From Sulfobacillus thermosulfidooxidans (GTDB lineage Bacteria; Bacillota; Sulfobacillia; Sulfobacillales; Sulfobacillaceae), in NCBI RefSeq assembly GCF_001280565.1, contig NZ_LGRO01000001.1, positions 1,922,001-1,986,000 on the forward strand: DNA of 64,000 nucleotides. The letters are read 5' to 3'. This document shows positions 1-9,600 of this stretch, one piece after another. Position numbers and translations under genes: made by a program. Under the pieces are notes generated by a model, which had not been told where the DNA came from, did not search any database, and saw only the letters and a program-made list of their open reading frames with translations. Every line of letters begins with the position of its first letter. Positions within the stretch are counted from its first letter, which is position 1.

Positions 1-2
1 AA

Positions 3-347
3 ATCTCAGCCCAATATCCAATCAAAAATCTCACGAAAAATATTGAAATAAGCAATGACAGCGTAAGCAACGAGCTTGATGTCGTGTTTTTATATCATAA
101 CAAACTTCATGTCATTGAGTGTAAGACCCGGCATTTTACGGCTGACGGAAAGATTAATCCGATGGAAACGATCTACAAAATCGATTCAGTAACAAACCGG
201 GTCGCAGGTATTAAAGGCAAGTCAATGTTCGCATCATACTATCCCTTGACTCAAGCGGCCAAAAAACGATGCTTGAACAACAGCATCTACGTCAGCGATC
301 AGCCGTCACAATTGCATCACCAATTAATAAAGTGGATTAATGCGTAA
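3..347 (+). CDS. Card1/Can2-like (DUF1887) CRISPR ancillary nuclease, C-terminal part
   Basis: The reading frame is open from the left edge, so only the last 114 residues are present. They carry a PD-(D/E)XK-type core: NELDVVFLY followed by HVIECKTR, giving the Asp and the Glu-x-Lys of the nuclease site. This spacing and wording match the C-terminal nuclease domain of DUF1887 proteins (Card1/Can2), which are switched on by cyclic oligoadenylate made by type III CRISPR complexes and then cut nucleic acids. The position directly before a CRISPR array supports the call. The N-terminal CARF domain would lie outside the window. No internal start is proposed; the GTG at 84 lies inside the nuclease core. 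Confidence 0.7.
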   Translation: MSAQYPIKNLTKNIEISNDSVSNELDVVFLYHNKLHVIECKTRHFTADGKINPMETIYKIDSVTNRVAGIKGKSMFASYYPLTQAAKKRCLNNSIYVSDQPSQLHHQLIKWINA

Positions 348-351
348 TTTT

Positions 352-395
352 GTCGTCGATCGTCAGTAGCGCAAAAACCCCCGGGGATCGACGAC
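352..395. repeat. Dyad in the CRISPR leader
   Basis: GTCGTCGATC (352-361) and its exact reverse complement GATCGACGAC (386-395) flank 24 bases containing an A run and CCCCCGGGG. It begins five bases after the nuclease stop codon and lies 119 bases before the first repeat. A symmetric element in this position could bind a protein or fold in RNA; its function is not known to me. Confidence 0.6.
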
Positions 396-403
396 ACCAC
401 GTG

Positions 404-444
404 AAATCCCGAAACGCTCGTCCTGAAAGGGTTTCGGGATTTTT
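404..444 (+). terminator. Rho-independent terminator after the Card1-like gene
   Basis: AAATCCCGAAAC (404-415) pairs perfectly over 12 bp with GTTTCGGGATTT (431-442), with a 15-base loop, and the 3' arm runs into TTTTT. It probably ends the nuclease transcript and insulates the array from it. Confidence 0.7.
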
Positions 445-513
445 ACGTTTGTTATTCCCAATATATTCCATAATATCTTTTATTGACAACCTTGTATTAG
501 AGCCGCAAAATGG
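445..513 (+). promoter_or_regulatory. AT-rich leader proximal to the CRISPR array
   Basis: This is an AT-rich stretch directly upstream of repeat 1, where the leader of an array transcribed on the plus strand is expected. It contains TTGACA at 483-488 but no good -10 at 17 bp (CAAAAT at 506-511 is the nearest), so the exact promoter is uncertain. Array orientation is supported by the degenerate repeat at the other end. Confidence 0.45.
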
Positions 514-1466
514 GTTCGTAGCCTACCTATGAGGAATTGAAACTTCCACTAAAGTGCCGAGAGCCGGAGCCCATGCGCGGTTCGTAGCCTACCTATGAGG
601 AATTGAAACAGGGTAGTCCTCAGTAACTTCGTAATAGTCACTAGTTCGTAGCCTACCTATGAGGAATTGAAACCCTATCTTATTTGAGATAGGTAAAATT
701 TAAAAAAATTCCTGCGTTCGTAGCCTACCTATGAGGAATTGAAACTGAAACTTGTTGGTTGAAACTTGTCAGGGTGCTGAGTTCGTAGCCTACCTATGAG
801 GAATTGAAACTCCTTCATTCTATACGCGAAAAAATGCCATGCGTATTTGTTCGTAGCCTACCTATGAGGAATTGAAACAACGCAACCACCAACCCAACAA
901 GCGCCATGGCCCAGTTCGTAGCCTACCTATGAGGAATTGAAACATAGAAAACATTTATTCTCTAAACGAGAATTGCAAGTTCGTAGCCTACCTATGAGGA
1001 ATTGAAACTCATAACCATACAGTTTAACGCGAAACTGTATGGAAGTTCGTAGCCTACCTATGAGGAATTGAAACTGCGTTCCAGGTTTCTGCGGCGGGTG
1101 ATGTTTCGATGTTCGTAGCCTACCTATGAGGAATTGAAACACAGCACCTTTTGGATAGCGGTGCTGAGATTCGTTCGTTCGTAGCCTACCTATGAGGAAT
1201 TGAAACATATAAATGGTAACCATCACGTCAACAGAAGGTTTAGTTCGTAGCCTACCTATGAGGAATTGAAACGGCACATAATGGGAGTGGGTACGACTAT
1301 ATTTATATGTTCGTAGCCTACCTATGAGGAATTGAAACCCGACGAGGAGATCCTTGCCGCGCTCGAATTTTTGACGTTCGTAGCCTACCTATGAGGAATT
1401 GAAACGCTATGGAAACTGTCCCAATTTTGTCCTGCGGAACAAGTTCGAAGCCTACCTATGAGGAAT
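514..1466 (+). CRISPR. CRISPR array, 15 repeats and 14 spacers
   Basis: A 30-bp repeat beginning GTTCGTAGCC and ending GAATTGAAAC occurs identically at 514, 580, 644, 716, 781, 849, 914, 979, 1045, 1111, 1177, 1243, 1309 and 1376. A fifteenth copy at 1443-1466 is degenerate: one T-to-A change, and the last six bases are lost. Spacers are 34-42 bp, mostly 35-37. The ATTGAAAC end is typical of repeats used by type I-B and type III systems, and the Card1-like gene upstream favours type III. The leader is on the left and the decayed repeat on the right, so pre-crRNA runs on the plus strand. No cas operon is in the window. Spacers at 674, 1009 and 1141 contain perfect inverted repeats. Confidence 0.97.
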
Positions 1467-1495
1467 AACCTGCTCACCGTCATCCGGTAGGTTTT
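1467..1495 (+). terminator. Possible terminator of the CRISPR transcript
   Basis: AACCT-gctc-ACCG (1467-1479) can pair with CGGT-AGGTT (1485-1493) with a four-base bulge, followed by TT. It starts directly after the degenerate last repeat. The helix is imperfect and the T run short. Confidence 0.35.
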
Positions 1496-1566
1496 CATTT
1501 ACCTCTCGCTTATCGAAAGCGGCAATCCGTTCTTACAGAATTAACACAACAGAAAAGACATGTAAA

Positions 1567-2037
1567 TTATTCATCTTGAATATCACTAATTTTATAGAGA
1601 ATTGCCGCTGGAACAACCTTTTCCATATGCCGACCACAATCGGCCAAAGGGGCAAATCCATAATGTTGGTAAAGCCCATGAGCATCACGCGTCACCAAAT
1701 AGAAACGTCTTAATCCTTGCAAATCCGGGTGATCCATAATCGATTCTATTAGCCATTTACCCAGTCCTTGACCTCTATATGGTGCTAAAACAAACACATC
1801 ACATAAATAAGCGAATGTCGCAAAATCTGAAATAACCCGTGCAAATCCCACTTGTTGACTATCCTGGTAAATACCAAAACATAAAGAATGCCGCAGGCTT
1901 TTCTCAAAAATATCCCGAGGCAATCCTACAGACCAATATGCTTCATTATGGAGATATGAAAATACGGTTTCTTTGTCCAACAAGGCTGGATCTGTTGATA
2001 TGATAAAAGGATTCTTCACCCGCGCAAATACTTTCAT
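1567..2037 (-). CDS. GNAT family N-acetyltransferase
   Basis: A 156-residue single-domain protein. The acetyl-CoA binding loop of the GNAT fold is visible as VFVLAPYRGQGLGKWLI (about residues 81-97, with the R/Q-x-x-G-x-G/A signature). Upstream strands (VGFARVISD, YLCDVF) and the C-terminal YQHYGF strand-helix fit the family. The small-molecule or protein substrate cannot be inferred. It ends about 70 bp after the CRISPR trailer, convergent with the array, and has no operon partner. The ribosome-binding site before the ATG is weak (AAAGGGG, 13 bases away). Confidence 0.8.
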   Translation of the reverse strand: MKVFARVKNPFIISTDPALLDKETVFSYLHNEAYWSVGLPRDIFEKSLRHSLCFGIYQDSQQVGFARVISDFATFAYLCDVFVLAPYRGQGLGKWLIESIMDHPDLQGLRRFYLVTRDAHGLYQHYGFAPLADCGRHMEKVVPAAILYKISDIQDE

Positions 2038-2518
2038 ATCGCCGTTTATACCCCTTTGTCATGGCGTGGTTTCTCTGCAGAATCTTTAAGTCTCTATGTC
2101 ATTCGTCAGATCTATCCATTCTTCCTGCTTTCTTCGAACAGTACCCAGTATCCAGCACGCCACGAGAGCCTACTCTGTTCTAACTGTTCTCCAAAATGAT
2201 TAGGGATGATATTTATACAATTTTTCTGGATTATTTTGTGAGAATACACAACGCCAAACTTCACATCGATTAGTATAATTTCTTACGTAGATGTTGTCTT
2301 TAATGTCATTTTAATATTACATATCGTGATATTTCTAACATTTTTCTGCCATAACTTCTTAGTTATTTGTTTTGTTTTAATCATTTTGCGTGAGATATGA
2401 TACGAAACCCATAAAGCCAACGACTGATAATTGATCAACTTGTTATTTTTCAACGCCTCGTCAATCCAAACACCATGAGTGATGTATGCACCTCATCAAC
2501 GTGAACAGGAGGAACTAT
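2038..2518. other. Intergenic region, AT-rich, upstream of the MBL gene
   Basis: This separates two divergent genes and becomes clearly AT-rich from about 2200. It must hold their promoters. TATAAT occurs at 2274-2279 without a convincing -35. No RNA gene, repeat or conserved leader was recognised. Confidence 0.5.
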
Positions 2519-3376
2519 GTGAAGCAAATCACAGATCATGTGTTCATATTTACCAGTGTGGTGCAACAACTTAATAGCGTTGTAATCATCGACGACGATT
2601 ATCTTGTGATCGTGGATCCAGGATTTTTTCCTGGTGAAATCGCATCTATTCGCAACTTTTTACAACCGTATGAAAATTCGTCGCGAAGTCGCCTCCTCAT
2701 TCTCACCCATTCCCATTTTGACCACATTGCCGGAGTTCCATATTTTCCGGGATATGCGGTCGTGACGTCTAGCATGTGGGACAAGAGCAATGAACAACGA
2801 GCTATCCGGCAACTTGAAAAGTTCGACACCGAATTCTATGTTGACAGGCCTTGGGAACAAGGAAAGTTTCCCGTCGTGAACACTCTCTACGCTATGCAGC
2901 ACCAAGAAACACTGGGTCCGTTTCACTTCTTCCATACTCCTGGGCACACCGATGACAGCATGAGCTTTATTTATAAGAACGTTCTGTGCGTTGGCGACTA
3001 TTTATCAAGCCTTGAATTCCCTTTTATTAATGCCTCAGTGTCAGATTACAACAAGACACTCCAGTTGATCACCGAATTAGTCCACGACTCGTCTATTACG
3101 ACCTTATTGTCCCAACATGGACCGCCGGCTTGTACAAACGAAATCTTGACACGAATTGATTCAGCGCATGCCTATATTGACGAGTTATTCCACCTTGTCG
3201 AAACAGCTCAGCACCAAGATGACATATGGTCCGATGTGCTAGCGGAAGCAAATTCCCTGTCCTATCAAGGTCGTCCTATACCGCTAGGACTCAAATCAGC
3301 ACATGAACGAAATCTCAAAACGATGTGGGCCGAATATCATCACTCTCTAAACCTGTCATCGATCCCCGAACGTTAG
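2519..3376 (+). CDS. Metallo-beta-lactamase-fold hydrolase
   Basis: A 285-residue MBL-fold protein. The metal site is visible as LTHSHFDHIAG (HxHxDH), FHTPGHTDD (third-ligand His) and CVGDYL (bridging Asp), and a late His (SQHGPP) supplies the last ligand. This is the glyoxalase II-like layout without a fused rhodanese. The substrate is unknown. The GTG at 2519 is chosen because AGGAGGA at 2507-2513 sits five bases upstream; an in-frame ATG at 2486 lies before that site. It is followed after 47 bp by the APC permease on the same strand with no terminator between, so the two are probably co-transcribed. Confidence 0.82.
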   Translation: MKQITDHVFIFTSVVQQLNSVVIIDDDYLVIVDPGFFPGEIASIRNFLQPYENSSRSRLLILTHSHFDHIAGVPYFPGYAVVTSSMWDKSNEQRAIRQLEKFDTEFYVDRPWEQGKFPVVNTLYAMQHQETLGPFHFFHTPGHTDDSMSFIYKNVLCVGDYLSSLEFPFINASVSDYNKTLQLITELVHDSSITTLLSQHGPPACTNEILTRIDSAHAYIDELFHLVETAQHQDDIWSDVLAEANSLSYQGRPIPLGLKSAHERNLKTMWAEYHHSLNLSSIPER

Positions 3377-3423
3377 AAAGATGGATTGGAAAACACTGAG
3401 TAAGCCATTAAGGAGGAATTTTT

Positions 3424-4890
3424 ATGACTCGTTCTGATCCCCACCCCTCTTCGTTACCGCGTAACGCGGTGAATTTTTGGCATGTCTTAGCACAAGGACT
3501 GATTTCAAATGGTCCCTTGGCCTCGATGGTTGCCGCTTTGACGGCCGCCGCAGGATATGCTTTAGGCGCTTTGCCGTTGGCTTATTTATTAGGTGGCCTC
3601 ATGGTGTTTTTGTGGATCAATACCCCCTATCAATTTTCCAAGAAACTCGCTGGCGCCGGAGGTATGGCATATTTCGTAGGCCGGAGTATGGGAGGGCGCT
3701 GGGGCTACTTGGCCGGTGTGGCCTATGTCGTCTATTATGCTGCGCTCTTGGCTACCAATATTGTCTTTTTCTCCTTATTAGTCCAGTCGGTAGGACCTCA
3801 ACTGGGTTGGAATATGCCTGCCGGCATGGCCTATGTCTTTACCATCTTGTTTGTCATACCTTCCACAGTTTTGACCTATCTCGGCGTCCGTTCATCCCTG
3901 AATTATGGCGTGATTACGGCCTTAGTGGAAATGGTCATGTTACTGATTTTAAGTGCGGTCATTATCTTTTCCCCGCACACCGTCAATACCGCAGCCGTTT
4001 ATCACCCAGCTCTGGCTGCTCATGGGATTAGTGGATTAGCAGTGGGCGCCCTCGTCGCATCCTTCGGCATGTCGGGTTCCACTGCCGCCGTCTATTTGGG
4101 AGCCGAAGCGAAAACGGCTCACCGAACCATTCGAGCCGCTTTGTACTTGGCTTCGGGCCTCGTTGTCTTGATGTTTATTATTGTCTCCTATTCTCTAACG
4201 GTCGGTTGGGGTTACTTGCACATGAGCCAATTTGCGCAATCCAGCATTCCGGGGCTTCTTATCGTCCAACATTATTTAGGATTAAAAGCTGAATTACTCT
4301 TTGTCCTTTTCGTTCTGAACAGTCTTATCGGGATGAATGTCGCCAGCACAATCGTTGTGACCCGCATCACCCTGACCTTTGCCCACAGTGATTTGTGGCC
4401 CAAGTTTCTTGGCCGAATCCATCCCAAATATCAAACGCCCTATGCAGCTGTATTAACCGTAGGCGCTGTGGCCGTTCTCGCAGGACTCTTAGCCGAGAGT
4501 ATTTTGGGACTCTCAAACGCCTTCTTGGTCTTAATCCTCATTGCTACGATGGGAGAGTTTCTCGGTCACGCGTTGGGCAATGTCGGTTTATTGAAATTCT
4601 ATGACCGTAGTGCCCGTTATCACGTCATCGCCTTTGGCATATTGCCCGCCCTCTCTTTAGTCTTAATCGCCTTCGGTGTATTCTTTACCTTCTATCCCCC
4701 CATTGTGCCGGCCGTGTACGCTCCCATTATCATGATTGGCTCTCTTGTTCTCGCCTATTTTCACTACGGATATCATTTGCGCAAACGGAGCCAGCCTTTA
4801 AGTGAAGCCGTCTTGCTTCACTTCAGCAGTGACCATCCGGAACCAGTGCCAGATTTTGAGGAGGAAAAAATCGAAGTCGAAGCGGAATAA
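3424..4890 (+). CDS. APC-superfamily amino acid permease
   Basis: A 488-residue integral membrane protein with about 12 hydrophobic segments. The first helices contain the glycine-rich turn typical of APC permeases (FSKKLAGAGGMAYFVGRS, about residues 75-92) and the family pattern continues through IHPKYQTPYAAVLT in the loop before a late helix. It is likely a proton- or sodium-coupled uptake carrier for an amino acid or amine; the substrate is unknown. A good AAGGAGG site precedes the ATG. The tail after the last helix is acidic. It lies between an MBL hydrolase and a desaturase on the same strand. Confidence 0.82.
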   Translation: MTRSDPHPSSLPRNAVNFWHVLAQGLISNGPLASMVAALTAAAGYALGALPLAYLLGGLMVFLWINTPYQFSKKLAGAGGMAYFVGRSMGGRWGYLAGVAYVVYYAALLATNIVFFSLLVQSVGPQLGWNMPAGMAYVFTILFVIPSTVLTYLGVRSSLNYGVITALVEMVMLLILSAVIIFSPHTVNTAAVYHPALAAHGISGLAVGALVASFGMSGSTAAVYLGAEAKTAHRTIRAALYLASGLVVLMFIIVSYSLTVGWGYLHMSQFAQSSIPGLLIVQHYLGLKAELLFVLFVLNSLIGMNVASTIVVTRITLTFAHSDLWPKFLGRIHPKYQTPYAAVLTVGAVAVLAGLLAESILGLSNAFLVLILIATMGEFLGHALGNVGLLKFYDRSARYHVIAFGILPALSLVLIAFGVFFTFYPPIVPAVYAPIIMIGSLVLAYFHYGYHLRKRSQPLSEAVLLHFSSDHPEPVPDFEEEKIEVEAE

Positions 4891-4912
4891 CAGGGAGTTT
4901 CCCTGTTATTCC
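4884..4912 (+). terminator. Perfect hairpin spanning the permease stop codon
   Basis: GGAATAACAGGGA (4884-4896) and TCCCTGTTATTCC (4900-4912) form a 13-bp perfect stem with a three-base loop. The permease stop codon is inside the 5' arm. There is no T run after it, so it may be a processing or stability element between the permease and desaturase cistrons rather than a classical terminator. Confidence 0.6.
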
Positions 4913-4960
4913 CTCACACATATTCTTTGCGGTGAATTGCGATTAAGGAGATAGACGCTC

Positions 4961-6001
4961 ATGGCATTTCCACAAACAAGTTCCCCATCCACAAAAATTC
5001 AGCTATTTGGGCCTTTTCATAAAGTTTTTCGCTATACTGACGGCATTGTCCCCAATGTGGCGGCCTTAATTTATATTTTTGCGGGCTACTTTGGTGGTTG
5101 GCTCTTCCTGTTTTCACGACACGTGGGACTCTTTATTCTGGGAATTTTGCTATTGGCCCACAGCATGATTATCTCCGCATATTTCTTTCACGAGTTGGTG
5201 CATCATACCATATTTCGCTCCCAATCCACGAACGCTCGCATGATGGCGATAATCAGTTGGATTAATGGCGGCTGCTTATCCTATCTTCCCCGGGCCGAAA
5301 AGAAACATCTGGCTCACCATTTTCAAAAAGCGGACGTCATCTCCTTTGATTTTCGCGCATGGCTCCAAAAACATTTGTGGCTTGCCAAGATGGTAATGTT
5401 GTTAGAATGGGCGTATTTTCCGGCCGTCGAGATGCTCATGCGCGCGGTTATGGTCATTCAACCATTTACACAGCGCTTGCCCCACCGCTACCGTGTATTA
5501 ACCACTCTCATAATCCGGGGAGGGTTGTGGTTTGGCGTTCTATGGTGGTATTGGCCCGCTGCTTTCGGTTATGTCCTCGCTACGCTCCTATTTATCACTG
5601 TGCTGCGCTTTATCGACGCATTTCAGCATACCTACGAACCCATTGTGGCGGCGCCGGGTACGCCCCCACCTGACATCCCTGCGCGCAGTAAAACCTACGA
5701 AGAAGAGAATACCTATACCAATTTGCTGTCACAAAAGTGGCCCGTTTTGAATCTGCTCGTACTAAATTTTGTTTACCATAATGTTCATCATGCCATGCCC
5801 AGTATGCCGTGGCACCGATTACGCCAATATCATGACCATCAGTATATGAAAGAGACAAAACCGTCCCAAATTCTCTCGTTCCGCCAACAGGTGATCTGGT
5901 ACCACCGCTACCGCGTCGCTCGCACCGTCACCTCTGATTACGGGAATTTGGAAACCGGATTTGTGGGGGCTGTGGGTGTCTCGTTTCTCACCGTGTTATA
6001 G
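4961..6001 (+). CDS. Membrane fatty-acid desaturase / hydroxylase family protein
   Basis: A 346-residue membrane protein with the three histidine boxes of the di-iron desaturase superfamily: HELVHH (about residues 85-90), HLAHH (about 111-115) and HNVHH (about 270-274). Hydrophobic helices surround the boxes, as in enzymes that introduce a double bond or hydroxyl into acyl chains or carotenoids using oxygen. This could tune membrane lipids under heat and acid, but the substrate is not shown by sequence. The start ATG has AAGGAG nine bases upstream. It follows the permease by 70 bp and is the last gene before a convergent hairpin. Confidence 0.82.
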   Translation: MAFPQTSSPSTKIQLFGPFHKVFRYTDGIVPNVAALIYIFAGYFGGWLFLFSRHVGLFILGILLLAHSMIISAYFFHELVHHTIFRSQSTNARMMAIISWINGGCLSYLPRAEKKHLAHHFQKADVISFDFRAWLQKHLWLAKMVMLLEWAYFPAVEMLMRAVMVIQPFTQRLPHRYRVLTTLIIRGGLWFGVLWWYWPAAFGYVLATLLFITVLRFIDAFQHTYEPIVAAPGTPPPDIPARSKTYEEENTYTNLLSQKWPVLNLLVLNFVYHNVHHAMPSMPWHRLRQYHDHQYMKETKPSQILSFRQQVIWYHRYRVARTVTSDYGNLETGFVGAVGVSFLTVL

Positions 6002-6049
6002 CTCTCTCGTCTTTGTATCCTGGATGCTTATCTCAGCATCATGCCGATG

Positions 6050-6079
6050 AAGGCGGTGGCAAATAGCGGCCACCGCCTT
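6050..6079. terminator. Hairpin between convergent genes
   Basis: AAGGCGGTGGC (6050-6060) and GCCACCGCCTT (6069-6079) form an 11-bp GC-rich stem with an 8-base loop. It lies between the desaturase and the convergent guanidine operon and could end both transcripts. There is no strong T run on either strand. Confidence 0.55.
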
Positions 6080-6196
6080 GATTGGTACAACAGGCTCCCA
6101 GGTTAAACCCCAACGGACCAGGAGAACGGCAAGCATGTGCTTCATGTGCTTTACGATTCCCTAACCTTTTACTCTCTTGGGTCCTTCCATTCTTTC

Positions 6197-6586
6197 CTAT
6201 TTATTACCCGTCTCCAAACGTTCCCGGTAGGCTCGCCATCCCCCATACGATGAAATATCTTGGTAACCTTCGCATAGTTCTCTCACCGACAAAATTCCGC
6301 GCATAGCATGACCATCACTGAGCCAAATCGGTCCGGGATATAGCCCAAGCTTCCGCTCATTAGCCAGGATTTGCGGCCACAGGGTATCTGGAATTTCATA
6401 AATTTCGCCAGGTACCGAGTAACCCTCTTCGAAAGGTTGGGCCATCACCATGGCGGGATATTGATCATCAATGGAAAATAACCGGTAAATAGGAGCGGTT
6501 AACGCATCTGTAATATAGTCTGCTCCTTGCATCATCTCATGCATGGAGAGACCGCGCATAAGCTCTCCATTGACGAAAATTTTCAT
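6197..6586 (-). CDS. Stand-alone allophanate hydrolase C-terminal domain protein
   Basis: A 129-residue protein that resembles the C-terminal (AH_C, gamma-glutamylcyclotransferase-like fold) domain of allophanate hydrolase AtzF: FVNGELMRG at the start, TAPIYRLFSI, then VPGEIYEIPD. In AtzF this domain finishes allophanate breakdown after the amidase domain has removed ammonia. No amidase domain is attached and none is encoded nearby. It is the last gene of the operon driven by the guanidine-I riboswitch, 68 bp after the carboxylase gene, so it most likely acts on the carboxylated nitrogen intermediates of that pathway. GGAGGA precedes the ATG. Confidence 0.7.
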   Translation of the reverse strand: MKIFVNGELMRGLSMHEMMQGADYITDALTAPIYRLFSIDDQYPAMVMAQPFEEGYSVPGEIYEIPDTLWPQILANERKLGLYPGPIWLSDGHAMRGILSVRELCEGYQDISSYGGWRAYRERLETGNK

Positions 6587-6654
6587 GGGGTTTTCCTCCT
6601 TCTGATCCGTTCATGTTGCGAATTTGTCGAATCTTTTCGGTCCTTTCTCGGGAT

Positions 6655-9600
6655 TCACTCGTCACTCACTAGGTCGACCAGTAATTGACCAGGCCGCACT
6701 TGTTCTCCGGGTTTCACACAAATCGCGGCCACGACCCCACGGTTCGGGGCGACAATGGCAAATTCCATTTTCATGCTTTCCAACACGACCAGCGTCTGTC
6801 CCTCACTAACCTCTTCATCCGCCTGAACCAAGACTTTCCACACACTGCCTGGCAAGGAGCTCGTAACAGGAGTTCCCTTGATCTGATATTCTGGTTCGAT
6901 GGACGGGGCTGCCGCATCTCCCGAGACATATTCGGCTAAGCCCAAGGCACCCCAACGTTCCCTTTCGGCTTGAAATGCCTGCTGTTGACAGCGTCGAAAC
7001 CGATCCACACTCATCTTGATATGCTCGAGTTCGTGCAAGTATCTGCCCAAGTCAAATACCGTGTCCTGGATTTCTACCTCAAACCGTCCCCGGAGAAAAT
7101 CCTGCCGCAGTTGCAGGAGTTCTTCGGCCGATACCGGATAAAATTGAATTTGATCGAAAAAGCGAAGCAACCACGGCTGGCCCGGTTGAAAACTTTGGGT
7201 GGTACGCCATTTATTCCACATTTGTACTGTCCGCCCAACAAATTGATAACCGCCAGGTCCCTCCATGCCATAGACACATAAATAGGCGCCCCCAATCCCT
7301 ACCGCATTTTCGGGTGTCCATGTGCGAGCCGGGTTGTATTTGGTGGTAATCAGGCGGTGTCGGGGATCTACCGGCGTTGCCACGGGTGCTCCGAGATAAA
7401 CGTCGCCCAGACCTAAAACCAGGTAGGTGGCTGAAAAGACAATGTTTTTGACATCGTCAATCGAGTCAAGACCGTTAATCCGGCGGATAAACTCCAAATT
7501 GCTCGGACACCAGGGGGCGTCTGGTCTCACATTCTGTTGGTAACGTTTTATGGCTAGTTGAGTTGCGGGATCGTCCCACGATAACGGTAAGCGAACAATG
7601 CGCGAGGGCACGGATATGGATTCCAACGGAGGCAGCTGGTCATTGACTTGACGTACACGATCCACCATTGTGCGAAGCGTGATTCGCCGGGGATCAAAAT
7701 GGATATGGAGTGAACGAATCCCAGGAGTCAGATCAATGATAGGCAAATCGTTCATGTTTTGCAGCGCCGTCATTAATGCATGAACCTGAAAGCGTAATCG
7801 TAAATCTAATTCCATGGGTCCATATTCGACTAAAAGATATTGATCACCATCCGCCCGAATCGTCACCGCAAAGGGTGAAGACATCGGACGGTGGTCAAGC
7901 AACGGGTAGTTGGGAATATTGGCTAAGTGCCCTGACTCAGCAAAAAGACAGGCGGGTAACTCCCCCTTATCATCTTCTAGGAGGTGGTGAAGAAATTCTT
8001 CTTGCTGCGCCAAGCACTGTTCCGCTTCTTCTATGCTTAAGAGCCGAAAGGAGACGGTGTCACCCGGACGCAGTTGCCCTATTTTCCATAATTCCGCCGT
8101 GGCCGTCGTCACGGGACAAACAAACCCGCCAAGACTCGGACCATCAGGTCCTAAAAGAATCGGCATATCGCCAGTCAGGTCCAATGTGCCAATGGCATAC
8201 GCGTTATCATGAATATTAGAGGGGTGAAGACCGGCGTCGCCGCCATCCTGGCGGGCCCACGACGGCGGCGGACCAATGAGGCGAACCCCTGTGCGGGAAC
8301 TGTTGAAATGCACTTCCCATGTCGTCTGCACAAGTTGAGGCAGGTAGCTGGGCTGAAGAAACTCGGTAGAACAATGGGGGCCGGGTATGACCCCAATCAT
8401 CCAATGATGGCTTATGGGGGGTTGTTTCGTAGAGGGCAGGGTGCCGCGAAAGGGCCGCGTCATAGCCGGGGAGCATATTCCAAGAACATCGCCGACTTGT
8501 AAAGCACGACCACTATGCCCGCCAAATCCTCCTAAAGTGAAGGTAGATCCGCTCCCTAAAGTTTTGGGGATATCGAATCCCCCTGCTACCGTAAGATAGG
8601 TCCGCATGCCTCTCGCCGCTTCTCCAAGCTGCAACACCTGTCCCCTTTTGGCCATAATGGGATGGTATAAGGGAATGGGCTGTCCATCAAGAACGGGATT
8701 CATGGGCGCGCCGGTGACACAAAACCAGATATCATCACGGAAGCGGTAAGTGCCGCCCCGTAAAGTCATTTCGAGCCCCAAAGCGCCCTCATCATTCCCC
8801 AACAACAAATTGCCCAAGCGAAAAGACAAGGCATCCATGGGACCACTGGGAGGGACTCCCACCTGCCAATATCCTAGACGCCCAGGCCAATCCTGAACCG
8901 TGGTTTGCAAACCGGGATCTAAGACCTCCAAAGCAGGTTCCGCCGGATTAAAATCTGCAAGAAACTGAGTAAACACATTTCCGTCAGTGACTGCAGTGTG
9001 TTCCAATAACGATCTTAAATAATGACGGTTTGTAGCGACCCCATAGAAACGCGTGTGGTCCAAGGCCATTCGCATTTTCTCAAGCGCTTCATCGCGAGTT
9101 TGGCCATGCACGATGATTTTCGCTAACATGGGATCATAATAGGGAGAAATCACTATGCCTTGGCGAACCCATGTCTCAATTCTGGCAAAATCCGGGAACG
9201 ACACGGTGTCTATTAGCCCTGTGCTGGGACGAAATTGATTGCCGGGATCTTCCGCGTAAATCCGGACTTCGAGACTATGACCCATGGGTGATAAATCTGA
9301 AGAGAATCCGTCAATCACTTCCCCCGCAGCTTCTCGCACCTGCCATTCCACTAAATCGATTCCAAAAATTTCTTCCGTAATCCCGTGTTCCACTTGAAGC
9401 CGAGTATTGACTTCTAGAAAATAGAACTGGGTTGAATTCACATCGTAAATGAATTCGACTGTTCCCGCATTGCGGTACTGGACGATTTCGGCTAACCGTT
9501 TGGCTGCGCGTTCCATCTTCTCACGTATTTCAGAAGACAAGCCAGGCGCAGGACTTTCTTCGACGACTTTTTGATTGCGGCGCTGCAGTGAACAGTCTCT

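Noticed and set aside
350-532. 60-codon plus-strand frame
   Set aside because: It spans the leader dyads and terminator and runs into repeat 1; no ribosome-binding site.
927-1277. 116-codon minus-strand frame with a repeated peptide
   Set aside because: It is the CRISPR array read backwards; the repeating peptide is the translated repeat.
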